Shown here in pieces: positions 16,463 through 26,876 of a stretch of 64,000 nucleotides of DNA. This DNA is from Methylibium rhizosphaerae (GTDB lineage Bacteria > Pseudomonadota > Gammaproteobacteria > Burkholderiales > Burkholderiaceae_C): NCBI RefSeq assembly GCF_006386545.1, contig NZ_SWAR01000023.1, positions 1 through 64,000 on the forward strand. Direction: 5' to 3'. The notes under the pieces are model-generated. The model did not search any database. It had not been told where the DNA came from and saw nothing but the letters and a program-made list of their open reading frames with translations. How positions within the stretch are numbered: the stretch's first letter is position 1; each line of letters begins with the position of its first letter. The translations under genes and the position numbers were made by a program.

Positions 16463-17635
16463 ATGAACTCATCACAAGTGCCGCTCTACAACCTTGCGCC
16501 GATCTTCGAGGTCCTGGTGCTGGGCGCGCTCATCGCACTGGCGCCGCTGGCCTGGGTGTGGCGCAAGCACCGTCACGACGGCCCGGGCGCCTGGTTGAAG
16601 GCACTCACCTGGATGACCCTGTTCCTGACCTTCGACCTGGTGCTGTTCGGCGCGTTCACGCGGCTCACCGACTCAGGCCTGGGCTGCCCCGACTGGCCGG
16701 GCTGCTACGGCAGCGCCAGCCCCTTCGGTGCGCATGCCGAGATCAGCGCCGCGCAAACCAACATGCCCACCGGGCCGGTCACGCACGGAAAGGCGTGGAT
16801 CGAGATGGTCCACCGCTACTTCGCCACCGGCGTGGGCGCGCTCATCACCGCGCTCATGCTGGCCAGCTGGTTGCTGCGCCGTCACGTGGTCGCCGTGTCG
16901 CCCTGGTGGTCGACCGTCACCTTCGTCTGGGTGTGCGTGCAAGGTGCGTTCGGCGCGCTCACCGTGACGCTCAAGCTCTATCCGGCGGTGGTGACGGCCC
17001 ACCTGCTGGGCGGGTTGGTGCTGCTCGGGCTGCTGGCGTGGCAGGCGGTGTCGTACGAGCCGCGCCCGCTGCAGGTGGGCATCAACCTGCGCCGCGCCAC
17101 CGGTCTCGTGCTGCTGCTCAGCCTCTTCCAGGTGCTGCTGGGCGGCTGGGTCAGCACCAACTACGCCGTGCTGGCATGTTCCGACTTCCCGAGGTGCCAG
17201 GGGCAATGGTGGCCTCCCATGGACTTCGAGCACGGATTCACCGTCCTGCGCGGCCTGGGTGAAGGCCGCGACGGCGGTGCCTTGCCATTTGCCGCGCTTA
17301 CAGCCATCCACATGGTTCATCGAATGGGCGCGGTCGTGCTGTTTTGCGCCATTTGCTGGCTCGTCTGGCGGCTGCTGCACTACGCCGCGCAGGAACCGCG
17401 GCTGCGCCGGTACGCCACCGGGCTGCTGGCGCTCGCGCTCTGGCAGGTCGCCACCGGTGTCAGCAATGTGGTGCTGGGTTGGCCGATGGCAGCGGCGCTG
17501 GCCCATACCGGGGGGGCGGCAGCCCTGATCGTCGTGCTGACCACCTTGCTGGCGCAGGCCTGGCACTGGCGTGCCCGGCTGGCGCGCCTGAGCGTTGCCG
17601 TCTCCGCCGCGGCGGCCTCGCGGGCTGCGCAGTAG
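16463..17635 (+). CDS. ctaA: Heme A synthase (Cox15)
   Basis: The 390-residue polytopic membrane enzyme oxidises heme O to heme A. The family's signature [18 protein letters not shown] lies near residue 70. Paired heme His residues are in [14 protein letters not shown] (about residue 117), VTAHLLGG (about 178), [13 protein letters not shown] (about 285) and LAHTGGAA (near 350). It is followed after 28 bp by ctaB, which makes its substrate. The pair forms the heme-modifying part of the assembly unit. Confidence 0.96.
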   Translation: MNSSQVPLYNLAPIFEVLVLGALIALAPLAWVWRKHRHDGPGAWLKALTWMTLFLTFDLVLFGAFTRLTDSGLGCPDWPGCYGSASPFGAHAEISAAQTNMPTGPVTHGKAWIEMVHRYFATGVGALITALMLASWLLRRHVVAVSPWWSTVTFVWVCVQGAFGALTVTLKLYPAVVTAHLLGGLVLLGLLAWQAVSYEPRPLQVGINLRRATGLVLLLSLFQVLLGGWVSTNYAVLACSDFPRCQGQWWPPMDFEHGFTVLRGLGEGRDGGALPFAALTAIHMVHRMGAVVLFCAICWLVWRLLHYAAQEPRLRRYATGLLALALWQVATGVSNVVLGWPMAAALAHTGGAAALIVVLTTLLAQAWHWRARLARLSVAVSAAAASRAAQ

Positions 17636-17663
17636 GCAGGCGCTTCCTAGAATCGCGTTCCAG

Positions 17664-18602
17664 ATGTCCGACACCCTCGCCACCCCGAACCCCGCGGCCA
17701 CGCCGCTGCCTTCGCGCCTGCGCCAGTTCTCGGCGCTGACCAAGCCGCGGGTCGTGCAGCTCATCGTGTTCTGCGCCGCCATCGGCATGCTGCTCGCCGT
17801 GCCGGGCTGGCCCTCGCTGCGTGAATGGCAGCTCGCGCTGGCCGCCACGGTGGGGATCTGGCTGGTGGCGAGCGCCGCCGCTGCGTTCAACTGCCTCGTC
17901 GAGCAGCACATCGACGCGAAGATGCGCCGCACCGCATGGCGGCCCACCGCGAAGGGCGAGCTGACCAACACCCAGACCCTCACGTTCTCGGTACTGCTGT
18001 GCGCAGCCGGCATGGCGGTGCTGTACCTGTGGGTCAACACGCTGACCATGTGGCTCACCTTCGCCACCTTCGTCGGCTATGCAGTGATCTACACCGTGGT
18101 GCTCAAGCCGCTCACGCCGCAAAACATCGTGATCGGCGGCGCCTCGGGCGCGATGCCGCCGGTGCTCGGCTGGGCTGCGTTGCGCGGCGAGGTGGGGCCG
18201 GAGGCGCTGATGCTGTGCCTCATCATCTTCCTGTGGACCCCGCCGCATTTCTGGGCGCTCGCGCTCTACCGGGCCGACGACTACGCCCGAGCGGGGCTGC
18301 CGATGCTGCCCGTCACGCACGGCAACGAATTCACCCGGCTGCAGGTGCTGCTCTACACGATCGTGCTGTTCGCCGGCACCTTGCTGCCGTTCGTCTACGG
18401 CATGAGCGGCTGGATCTACCTGCTGTCGGCGCTGGCGCTCGGGGCCGGCTTCATCGGCTATGGCTGGCGCCTGTGGCGCCACTACAGCGATACGCTGGCG
18501 CGCGCGACCTTCCGCTTCTCGATCGTGCACCTGTCGCTGCTGTTCGCGGCCTTGCTGCTCGACCACTACCTCGACCCCTACCTGAAGGGCTGGATCGCAT
18601 GA
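17664..18602 (+). CDS. ctaB: Protoheme IX farnesyltransferase (heme O synthase)
   Basis: The 312-residue UbiA-type prenyltransferase adds the farnesyl tail to protoheme, giving heme O. It has the [13 protein letters not shown] start, the Asp-rich catalytic segment with [11 protein letters not shown], and the second loop [26 protein letters not shown] (quoted pieces [11 protein letters not shown] and [12 protein letters not shown]). About eight membrane helices are visible. A TAGAAT -10-like hexamer at 17648-17653 lies only 10 nt before the ATG. The stop overlaps the next gene's start (ATGA). Confidence 0.97.
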   Translation: MSDTLATPNPAATPLPSRLRQFSALTKPRVVQLIVFCAAIGMLLAVPGWPSLREWQLALAATVGIWLVASAAAAFNCLVEQHIDAKMRRTAWRPTAKGELTNTQTLTFSVLLCAAGMAVLYLWVNTLTMWLTFATFVGYAVIYTVVLKPLTPQNIVIGGASGAMPPVLGWAALRGEVGPEALMLCLIIFLWTPPHFWALALYRADDYARAGLPMLPVTHGNEFTRLQVLLYTIVLFAGTLLPFVYGMSGWIYLLSALALGAGFIGYGWRLWRHYSDTLARATFRFSIVHLSLLFAALLLDHYLDPYLKGWIA

Positions 18603-19207
18603 CGCTGCTGGACCGACGAGTGTTCGCGCTGGGGGCGCTCGCGGCCCTGGCTGGCTGCAAGCCGATGGGGGGCAGCGACGGTCCGAAGGGCGCCTTCAAG
18701 GCGGTCGACATCACCGGCGCCGACTATGCGAAGGACTTCTCGCTGCCCGACGTGGACGGCAAGGTTCGAACCATCGCCGACTTCAAGGGCAAGGCGGTGC
18801 TGGTGTTCTTCGGTTTCGCGCAGTGCCCCGACGTCTGCCCGACCACCATGGCAGAACTGGCGCAGGTGAAGAAGCAACTGGGCGCCGACGGCGAACGCAT
18901 CCAGGGTGTGTTCATCACGGTGGACCCCGAGCGCGACACGCCCGAGGTGCTGAAGGGCTACGTGCAGAACTTCGACCCCAGCTTCGTCGCGTTGCGCGGC
19001 ACCCCCGAGCAGACGCTGGCCGCGGCGAAGGCCTTCAAGATCTTCTACGAAAAGGTGCCCGGCAAGACGCCAGGCAGCTACACGGTGAACCACACCGCGG
19101 CGTCCTACGTGTTCGACCCTCAGGGCAGGGTGCGCCTGTATGTGCGCTACGGCTCGGGTCCGGACGCGCTGGCGGCCGACTTCCGGCAGCTCCTGCAAGG
19201 CGCCTGA
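18599..19207 (+). CDS. SCO1/SenC-family copper chaperone lipoprotein
   Basis: The 202-residue protein carries copper to the CuA site of subunit II. It has a lipobox (LAALAGC, Cys near residue 19), the copper/thiol motif CPDVCPTTM (about residues 78-82) and the third ligand His in [14 protein letters not shown]. It is translationally coupled to ctaB (4-bp overlap). It is the last gene of the oxidase assembly unit and is followed by a strong terminator. Compared with the SCO-like gene at 15.7 kb, all copper ligands are present here. Confidence 0.95.
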   Translation: MTLLDRRVFALGALAALAGCKPMGGSDGPKGAFKAVDITGADYAKDFSLPDVDGKVRTIADFKGKAVLVFFGFAQCPDVCPTTMAELAQVKKQLGADGERIQGVFITVDPERDTPEVLKGYVQNFDPSFVALRGTPEQTLAAAKAFKIFYEKVPGKTPGSYTVNHTAASYVFDPQGRVRLYVRYGSGPDALAADFRQLLQGA

Positions 19208-19221
19208 GGCCTCCCGGAACG

Positions 19222-19249
19222 ACAACGGCCCCCGAAGGGGCCGTTGTTT
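19222..19249. terminator. Bidirectional hairpin terminator between SCO gene and rpoH
   Basis: A perfect 11-bp stem, ACAACGGCCCC-CGAA-GGGGCCGTTGT, lies between the convergent SCO and rpoH genes. The T-run after it is short (TTTC), but the stem is strong and the position suits both genes. Confidence 0.8.
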
Positions 19250-19269
19250 CGCAGGCTTGACCGGCAGCG

Positions 19270-20226
<957 letters not shown>

Positions 20227-20250
20227 CAGGAGCCCCCTTTCGGACGGAGA

Positions 20251-20280
20251 ATACTAGCACTCGACGAGGGCGAGTGCTAA
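20251..20280 (-). promoter_or_regulatory. CIRCE operator overlapping the rpoH promoter
   Basis: Bases 20254-20280 read CTAGCACTC-N9-GAGTGCTAA, matching the CIRCE consensus TTAGCACTC-N9-GAGTGCTAA at 17 of 18 arm positions. On the minus strand, TTAGCA (20280-20275) and TAGTAT (20256-20251) with an 18-bp spacer could be the -35 and -10 of rpoH, so bound HrcA would block the polymerase. The start codon is at 20226. Confidence 0.9.
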
Positions 20281-20391
20281 GCGTACGGTTTGAACGGATT
20301 CATCAAGAAAGTTCATTGCCCCATCCCTGGAAACCCTGGCGACGGCGTACGGGCCGGCACGGGGGCCGAGCCCCCCGCAGACAATCCGGCA

Positions 20392-21423
20392 ATGCAAATG
20401 CCTCCTGACTCCACGCGACCCGGGCTCCCCCTCGCCCTCACGATGGGCGACCCCTGCGGCATCGGGCCGGAAATCCTTGCCATGGGCTTTGGCTCCGGGG
20501 CGCTCGAGGGTGGTTTCGTGGTCGGCGACGTGGCTGTCATGCGGCGGGCCGTTCGCCTCGTCGGCGGATGTCTGCCGGTGGTGACCCTGGATGCCGCGTC
20601 TGACGTGAGTGCTTGCCCACCCGGTTGTGTTCCGGTACTCGAGGCGGCCGGCCTGCCGCCCGACGTGGCGGCGGTTCCCCTGGGTCGGGTGGACGCCCGT
20701 GCCGGCGCCGCGGCCGCTGCCTGCGTCCGGCATGCCATCTCGCTGGCCCGAGCCGGCGAGGTGTCCGCCATGGTGACCGCGCCCTTGCACAAGGAGGCGC
20801 TGGCCGCGGCGGGTGAGCCGTATCCAGGCCACACCGAGCTGCTGCAGGCCGAAGCCGGCGCCGCGGCAGTGCGGATGATGCTGGCAAACGACGAGCTCAA
20901 GACCGTGCTGGTGAGCATCCATGTGTCGCTGCGCCGGGCGATCGACCTCGTGACCCGCGAAGCGGTGCTCGAGACGCTGCGGATCGCCCATCGCAGCGCG
21001 GCCGCCTGGGGGCAGCCGCAGCCTCGCATCGCGGTGGCCGGGCTCAACCCTCACGCGGGAGAAGGCGGCCTGTTCGGTGACGAGGAGCAGCGCTTCATCA
21101 CGCCGGCCATCGAGGCGGCGCGCGCCGAGGGCATCGACGCAAGCGGTCCCTATGCGCCGGACACGGTGTTCATGCGGGCACGACGCGGCGAGTTCGACCT
21201 GGTGATCGCCCAGTACCACGACCAGGGCCTGATCCCGGTGAAGTACCTGGGCGTGGAGCACGGCGTGAACGTGACGCTGGGCCTGCCTTTCGTGCGCACC
21301 AGCCCCGACCACGGCACTGCCTTCGACCTGGCCGGCACCGGCCGGGCAGATCCGTCCAGCCTCATCGCCGCGGCGCGCATGGCCAGAAAGCTGGCAGCGG
21401 GCGGCTCAGTGCTTGGTGCTTGA
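20392..21423 (+). CDS. pdxA: 4-hydroxythreonine-4-phosphate dehydrogenase
   Basis: PdxA oxidises 4-phosphohydroxy-L-threonine in the DXP-dependent pyridoxal phosphate pathway. The 343-residue product has LALTMGDPCGIGPEI near the N-terminus, the metal-binding PGHTELLQ (about residue 145), VAGLNPHAGEGGLFG (about 220) and IAQYHDQGLIPVKYLG (about 280). The ATG at 20392 is used because the family begins shortly before the GDPxGIGPE strand. The last 18 bp overlap the convergent DUF1631 gene. Its usual partners surA and ksgA are not adjacent here. Confidence 0.95.
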   Translation: MQMPPDSTRPGLPLALTMGDPCGIGPEILAMGFGSGALEGGFVVGDVAVMRRAVRLVGGCLPVVTLDAASDVSACPPGCVPVLEAAGLPPDVAAVPLGRVDARAGAAAAACVRHAISLARAGEVSAMVTAPLHKEALAAAGEPYPGHTELLQAEAGAAAVRMMLANDELKTVLVSIHVSLRRAIDLVTREAVLETLRIAHRSAAAWGQPQPRIAVAGLNPHAGEGGLFGDEEQRFITPAIEAARAEGIDASGPYAPDTVFMRARRGEFDLVIAQYHDQGLIPVKYLGVEHGVNVTLGLPFVRTSPDHGTAFDLAGTGRADPSSLIAAARMARKLAAGGSVLGA

Positions 21424-24006
21424 GGGGGTCAGCGCGGCGAGCTGCTTGCGGGCACGTGCGGTGGCGCGCTCGATCAGCTCGGCCTGCTCGAAGGTCTTGA
21501 ATCGACCGGTCTCGCACATGCGCCCGAGCATGCGGGCGGTCAGCGACACGGTCTTCTGGTGCTTCTTGCCGTGCGTGAACACGAAGAAGGCGCGGCCCGG
21601 GCTGACCCAGTTCAGGCGGACCTTCTTCCAGCCCTGATCGAGGTGCATCTGGTAGGCGATGCCGGCCTGGATGTGGTGGATGAGCTGCGCGCCGGAGGTC
21701 GGCGGCGCCGGGCTGTCGAGGTTGATGTCGAGCTCGGCGGGCAGGGTGTCGGGCCCTGCCATGTCGAGGTCGATGTCGACGGTGCCGTCCCAGTCGATGG
21801 CGCTTTCGTCGACCAGGCCGATCTTCTGCGCCTCTTCGGCCGAAAACTGCGGCGTGGCGACATCGCCGGCCTGCAGCGGCAGCTGTGCCGAGTCGCGCGC
21901 CACGTCCTGGGGCTTCGGGATCGCCACCTTGTCGACCTGGTCGAGCTGGTGCGACAGCTGGCGCTGGGCGAAGTCGGTGAGCGGCTGCCCCTTCAGCGAC
22001 TCGGCATGCGCCGGCAGGAGCTTCGAGAAGAAGTCCTTCTTGGCCGCTTCCGGCCAGCGGATCATTGCCAGGCCCTCGTTGAGGTCCTTCATCAGCTGGG
22101 GCAGCTTGACGAGGAATTCCTTGCGCAGCTGCGGCGTGCCCTTGGGCTGCACGCTGAACACCAGGTCGCGCGGCACGCGCTTCATGCGCTCGACCAGCGG
22201 CGAACCGGGGCCTTCGCGGGTGGTCGCCATCACCTGCACCTGGCTCCACACCTGCGCCACGAAATCGCGCACGAAGTCGTGCAGTGCGAGCGGCGCCAGG
22301 TTGACCTGCAGCTCGCGCATGTAGCGCTGCTGGATGCGCAGCTCGGTTTCCTTGTTGTCGAGCAGCGCCGCGGCTTGCGCGTGTTCCGGGTTGTCCTTGG
22401 CAGTCTGGCTGGCGATCAGCGCTTCGAGTTCGCCCAGCTTCGACTCGTACAGCTCCATCTGGTCGAAGTCGCCCTCGACGATCTGCTGCACCAGCGTGCG
22501 GACCTTGGCCAGGAATTCCCGGCCGGGGCCATCGTCGAAGTCCTCGTACGCCGCCGCAAGCGAGGCGATGCGGTTGACGAAGCGCCGCACCGGATGCTTG
22601 CGCGAGCTGAAGAAGCCGACGTCCTTGAGCGCCACGCGCAGCACCGGCAGCTGCAGCCGCGCGATCTGCCGCGCCATCGCCGGCGCCACCTTCGGGTCGG
22701 ACAGCACCTGGTCGAACAGCGCCCCGACCACGTCGATCACCATGTGATCGAGCGCGCCGGTGGAGGCACGCATCAGCTCGTCGCGATGCTGCCGGATCAG
22801 GTTGGCCGCCATCAGGCCGGTCAACGCTCCCAGCCCGGACGAGGGCCCTGCAGCGCCCAGGGCTCCGGCACTCGCGCTGCCGTAGTCGCCGCCGCCGGTG
22901 ACCGCGAAGCTGCGGCCCGAGGACGCGGCACCCGAGGTGGTGGACGGCGCACCGCCGGCCCCCGAGACGCCGCCGCTCGCGGGCCAGCCGAGCTCGCCCG
23001 GCCCGCTGGTCAGGAAGGCCAGGCGCCGGATCACGTCGACCAGCTGCGCATCGGAGCTGCGGGCGCCTGAAGTTCCGCCGAGCCCGCCATGCACGCTGCT
23101 GCGGCCTGGCGTCGAGGTGCCCGGTGCGCCGCCACGGCCGCCGGCCATCCCGGCCAGCAGCCCCGCCATCGACGCGGCCGCATCCGGGCCGAGGCCGCCA
23201 TGTCCGCTGCCGCCCGTGGAGGCGCCGCCCAACTCGCCGAAGGTGGACGGCACAGCCATGCCGAACATCGCGCTCAAGGCCTTGGCAGCCTGCACTTCGT
23301 CCTTGGGCGGCACGCCCTTGTATGCGGATTTCTCCCGCAACATCTCGCGCGGCAACTCGTTGCCGGGGCCCTCGACCTGCTTCACGGCCAGCCCGACCGG
23401 CTGCACACCTCGCTGGCGCAAGTCTTCGACGATGCCCTGGTAGCACGTCCGCATCGCCTGCGCCAGCGCACGGCTCAGCTCGCGGGCCAGCAGCTTGCGG
23501 GACTCCGGCTGGTCGGAGGTCGTCTCGATGGCGCGGAACAAGGCCTTGCCCACCAGTTCGGGCCGCAGCGGATTGCGTTCCTGCTCGGCGCGGCCCAGGC
23601 CCATCAGCGAACCCATGTAGGCGGCCAGCTCCCGCAGCACCCATTCGCACTCGTGTGCGACCTCCATGCCCAGGCGTTCGGCCGACACGCGCTCCTCGAC
23701 CTCATCGTCGCCGACCAGGCTGAGCGATTCCCAGTCGGTCGTGGCAAAGCTGCGGTCGGAAGACGGGGGCAGCACCTCCTTCAGGACCTTGTCGCGCAGC
23801 ACATTGCCGAAGGTCAGGTTGAAGGTGGGCAGCTTGCGGCGCAGGTCGAACTGGGCGGTCATGTAGGCCTGCCGCTGTGCGTTGCTGGTGGCCGACATCG
23901 CCGCCAGACCGAGCGCATCCGCGACGCGGTCCGCCACGGTCTGTGCGGTCGTCTGGATGCGCGTCAGGGCCGCTTGCAGGGCGGGCTGGAGTCGAGGGTC
24001 TGTCAC
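21406..24006 (-). CDS. DUF1631 family protein
   Basis: A large 866-residue protein, mostly helical and without signal peptide or membrane spans, matching the DUF1631 family of beta- and gammaproteobacteria. A Gly/Ser-rich low-complexity linker covers about residues 275-415 and separates an N-terminal helical part from the C-terminal half, which contains RKHPVRRFVNRIASL and RLNWVSPGRAFFVFTHGKKH. In other DUF1631 proteins the C-terminal part resembles PilZ-type c-di-GMP modules; I cannot confirm that here. The GTG at 24006 is my best start; a TTG at 24054 is an alternative. The gene overlaps the pdxA end. Confidence 0.8.
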   Translation of the reverse strand: MTDPRLQPALQAALTRIQTTAQTVADRVADALGLAAMSATSNAQRQAYMTAQFDLRRKLPTFNLTFGNVLRDKVLKEVLPPSSDRSFATTDWESLSLVGDDEVEERVSAERLGMEVAHECEWVLRELAAYMGSLMGLGRAEQERNPLRPELVGKALFRAIETTSDQPESRKLLARELSRALAQAMRTCYQGIVEDLRQRGVQPVGLAVKQVEGPGNELPREMLREKSAYKGVPPKDEVQAAKALSAMFGMAVPSTFGELGGASTGGSGHGGLGPDAAASMAGLLAGMAGGRGGAPGTSTPGRSSVHGGLGGTSGARSSDAQLVDVIRRLAFLTSGPGELGWPASGGVSGAGGAPSTTSGAASSGRSFAVTGGGDYGSASAGALGAAGPSSGLGALTGLMAANLIRQHRDELMRASTGALDHMVIDVVGALFDQVLSDPKVAPAMARQIARLQLPVLRVALKDVGFFSSRKHPVRRFVNRIASLAAAYEDFDDGPGREFLAKVRTLVQQIVEGDFDQMELYESKLGELEALIASQTAKDNPEHAQAAALLDNKETELRIQQRYMRELQVNLAPLALHDFVRDFVAQVWSQVQVMATTREGPGSPLVERMKRVPRDLVFSVQPKGTPQLRKEFLVKLPQLMKDLNEGLAMIRWPEAAKKDFFSKLLPAHAESLKGQPLTDFAQRQLSHQLDQVDKVAIPKPQDVARDSAQLPLQAGDVATPQFSAEEAQKIGLVDESAIDWDGTVDIDLDMAGPDTLPAELDINLDSPAPPTSGAQLIHHIQAGIAYQMHLDQGWKKVRLNWVSPGRAFFVFTHGKKHQKTVSLTARMLGRMCETGRFKTFEQAELIERATARARKQLAALTPSSTKH

Positions 24007-24181
24007 AGGCTGTTCACGTGCACACAAGCCGGGCGGGAAAAGCGGGCACGGCAAATGCTACCGCCACCCGGCCCAAGTATGGACCGAAACAGCAGTGCAT
24101 CCCCTCGTTCTGTGACAGCAACTCCCCACATCGTTTCCGGCTGGTCGGGTGTCCCTCCAGCTCTTCGGCAGCCGCAGCCCG

Positions 24182-24601
24182 CTACTTCTTCAATGCGTCG
24201 CGGATCTCGCGCAGCAGCACGATGTCTTCGGGCGGGGCCGCAGGAGCGGGGGCAGGCGGCGGCGCTTCGCGCTTGAGCCGGTTGATCTGCTTGACCATGA
24301 TGAAGATGATCAGGGCGAGGATGACGAAGTACACGAGCGTGGTGAGGAAGCTGCCGTAGGCGAACACCGCCCCGGCCTTCTTGGCTTCGGCCAGGGGCAG
24401 CCCTGCAGGCTGGCCGGCCAGCGGGAGGTAATAGTTCGAGAAGTCGAGACCACCGGTCACCCGGCCGACCAGCGGCATGATCAGGTCGTTGACGACGGAG
24501 TCGACGATCTTGCCGAAGGCGCCGCCGATGATCACGCCCACCGCGAGATCGATCACGTTGCCCTTGACGGCAAACTCCTTGAACTCGGTCATGAATCCCA
24601 T
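24182..24601 (-). CDS. mscL: Large-conductance mechanosensitive channel
   Basis: MscL opens under membrane tension to release solutes on hypo-osmotic shock. The 139-residue protein has the amphipathic N-terminus [19 protein letters not shown], the pore helix with [18 protein letters not shown], a second helix ([19 protein letters not shown]) and a charged C-terminal bundle after a Pro/Ala linker. A GGAG 7 nt upstream supports the start at 24601; the internal Met three codons later is the start in many homologues. The DUF1631 gene lies 175 bp downstream on the same strand. Confidence 0.96.
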   Translation of the reverse strand: MGFMTEFKEFAVKGNVIDLAVGVIIGGAFGKIVDSVVNDLIMPLVGRVTGGLDFSNYYLPLAGQPAGLPLAEAKKAGAVFAYGSFLTTLVYFVILALIIFIMVKQINRLKREAPPPAPAPAAPPEDIVLLREIRDALKK

Positions 24602-24759
24602 CGGTTGCTCCGTTGTGCGGCTCGAATCGCGTGGCGGCAGTATTCCCGAGCCTCATGGCAAGTCAAGCCAGCAGACGATCCGGGGACGCCATCTGTTGCA
24701 CGTGGCCGCCATCAGACGGTTGCGGGCAGGTCGCCTTTCGGCGCGAGTTACGGGTCCGC

Positions 24760-24765
24760 TAGAAT
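24760..24765 (+). promoter_or_regulatory. Putative -10 element of petABC
   Basis: TAGAAT, followed directly by CGCG, lies 43 bp before the petA start. The same TAGAATCGCG ten-mer precedes ctaB (17648) and tRNA-Thr (28959). The -35 region is weak. Confidence 0.5.
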
Positions 24766-24808
24766 CGCGGGTTGCCCCCGAATCCGAACTCGAAACTCGA
24801 GGATTTTC

Positions 24809-25423
24809 ATGAGCGATAACAAAGGTGAGAGCCCCGTCGACAAAGGCCGCCGCACCTGGGTAGCCATTGCTTGCGCAGCGGGCGGTGTGGGTGGCGTGGC
24901 CACCGCCGTTCCCTTCGTCAGAACCTTCGAGCCCTCGGAGCGGGCACGCGCAGCAGGCGCCCCGGTCGAAGTCGACATCAGCGCGCTGAAGCCCGGAGAG
25001 AAGCTCACGGTCGAATGGCGGGGCAAGCCGGTGTGGATCGTCAGGCGCACGCCGGAGCAGCTCGAATCGCTCAAGAAGACCGACCCGCTCGTGGCCGACC
25101 CGAGGTCGGAGCGCAAGGCCGACGAAGTCACGCCCATGAAGACCACCCGCAACGAGTGGCGCTCCATCAAGCCCGAGGTGCTGGTGGTGGTGGGCATCTG
25201 CTCGCACCTGGGCTGCTCGCCCGTCGACAAGTTCGCCACCGGCGCACAGCCCTCCCTGCCCGACGACTGGGCCGGCGGCTTCCTGTGCCCCTGCCACGGC
25301 TCCACCTTCGACCTGGCCGGCCGCGTGTACAAGAACAAGCCCGCGCCGGACAACCTCGAAGTCCCGCCCTACAAGTTCCTGTCCGACAGCCGCCTGCTGA
25401 TCGGCGAAGGCGACGTGGCGTAA
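24809..25423 (+). CDS. petA: Ubiquinol-cytochrome c reductase iron-sulfur subunit (Rieske)
   Basis: The 204-residue Rieske protein takes electrons from ubiquinol in the bc1 complex. An N-terminal anchor preceded by the twin-arginine-type sequence KGRRTWVAIA (about residues 12-21) fits Tat export. The [2Fe-2S] cluster ligands are in CSHLGC (near residue 131) and CPCHGS (near residue 156). It heads petABC and has a good -10 upstream. The gap to petB is 18 bp. Confidence 0.97.
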   Translation: MSDNKGESPVDKGRRTWVAIACAAGGVGGVATAVPFVRTFEPSERARAAGAPVEVDISALKPGEKLTVEWRGKPVWIVRRTPEQLESLKKTDPLVADPRSERKADEVTPMKTTRNEWRSIKPEVLVVVGICSHLGCSPVDKFATGAQPSLPDDWAGGFLCPCHGSTFDLAGRVYKNKPAPDNLEVPPYKFLSDSRLLIGEGDVA

Positions 25424-25441
25424 CGCGCAGCGAGGTCCAAG

Positions 25442-26842
25442 ATGGCTGAATTCAAAGAAATCTCCCCCGATGCGCCGGCCGCCGTGCGGCTGATGAACTG
25501 GGTCGACAACCGGTTCCCGGCCACCAAGCTCTGGAATGAGCACGCCGCCGAGTACTACGCGCCGAAGAACTTCAACTTCTGGTACTTCTTCGGTTCGCTG
25601 GCGATGCTGGTGCTGGTGATCCAGATCGTCACCGGCATCTTCCTCGTGATGAACTACAAGCCCGACGCGAACCTCGCTTTCGCCTCGGTCGAGTACATCA
25701 TGCGCGACGTCCCCTGGGGCTGGCTGGTGCGCTACATGCACTCCACCGGCGCCAGCGCCTTCTTCGTGGTGGTGTACCTGCACATGTTCCGCGGCCTCAT
25801 CTACGGCAGCTACCGCAAGCCGCGTGAGCTGGTGTGGATCTTCGGCTGCGCCATCTTCCTGTGCCTGATGGCCGAGGCCTTCATGGGCTACCTGCTGCCC
25901 TGGGGCCAGATGTCCTACTGGGGGGCGCAGGTGATCATCAACCTGTTCGCCGCCGTGCCGTTCGTGGGCCCGGACCTCGCCATCCTGATCCGCGGCGACT
26001 ACGTGGTGGGCGACGCCACGCTGAACCGCTTCTTCAGCTTCCACGTCATCGCGGTGCCGCTGGTGCTGCTGGGCCTGGTGGTGGCGCACATCATCGCGCT
26101 GCACGAGGTGGGCTCCAACAACCCCGACGGCGTCGAGATCAAGGCCAAGAAGGACGCACAGGGCCGTCCGCTCGACGGCATCCCGTTCCACCCGTACTAC
26201 ACGGTGCACGACATCATGGGCACGGTGGTGTTCCTGTTCGTGTTCAGCGCCGTGGTGTTCTTCGCGCCCGAGTTCGGCGGCTACTTCCTCGAATACAACA
26301 ACTTCATTCCGGCCGACCCGCTGAAGACGCCCGCGCACATCGCGCCTGTGTGGTACTTCACGCCGTTCTATTCGATGCTGCGCGCCACCACCGACCAGAT
26401 GGTCTACGTGCTGGTCGGTCTGCTCGCGCTCGGTGCGGTGCTCGCCATCCTGCGCGGCGGCTTCTCCGCGCGAGGCAAGGTCACCGTCGCCATTGGCGCG
26501 GTGCTCGCGGCCGCGGCGCTGCTGACCTTCGAGGCCAAGTTCTGGGGCGTGGTGGTGATGGGCGGCGCTGTCGTGATCCTGTTCTTCCTGCCCTGGCTCG
26601 ACCGCAGCCCGGTCAAGTCGATCCGGTATCGCCCCGACTGGCACAAGTACATGTACGGCCTGTTCGTCATCTTCTTCGTGGTGCTGGGGTATCTCGGCAT
26701 CCAGCCGCCTTCGCCGCTGGGCGAGCGCCTTTCCCAGGTGGGGACGCTGGCGTATTTCGGCTTCTTCCTGCTCATGCCCTGGTGGAGCCGCGTGGGCACG
26801 TTCAAGCCCGTGCCGGAGCGCGTGACCTATCACGCTCACTGA
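25442..26842 (+). CDS. petB: Cytochrome b of the bc1 complex
   Basis: The 466-residue polytopic subunit carries hemes bL and bH and the Qo and Qi sites. Visible landmarks are YMHSTGASAFFVVVYLHMFR with heme His residues, LLPWGQMSYWGAQVI in helix C, FFSFHVIAVPLVLLGLVVAHI pieces with the second His pair, and the Qo-site PDxx-type loop after LEYNNFIPADPLKTPAHI. Length matches full-length bacterial cytochrome b with the C-terminal helices included. It lies between petA and petC. Confidence 0.98.
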   Translation: MAEFKEISPDAPAAVRLMNWVDNRFPATKLWNEHAAEYYAPKNFNFWYFFGSLAMLVLVIQIVTGIFLVMNYKPDANLAFASVEYIMRDVPWGWLVRYMHSTGASAFFVVVYLHMFRGLIYGSYRKPRELVWIFGCAIFLCLMAEAFMGYLLPWGQMSYWGAQVIINLFAAVPFVGPDLAILIRGDYVVGDATLNRFFSFHVIAVPLVLLGLVVAHIIALHEVGSNNPDGVEIKAKKDAQGRPLDGIPFHPYYTVHDIMGTVVFLFVFSAVVFFAPEFGGYFLEYNNFIPADPLKTPAHIAPVWYFTPFYSMLRATTDQMVYVLVGLLALGAVLAILRGGFSARGKVTVAIGAVLAAAALLTFEAKFWGVVVMGGAVVILFFLPWLDRSPVKSIRYRPDWHKYMYGLFVIFFVVLGYLGIQPPSPLGERLSQVGTLAYFGFFLLMPWWSRVGTFKPVPERVTYHAH

Positions 26843-26876
26843 CTGACAGCACGACCAGCCTAGAAAGACACCCAAG

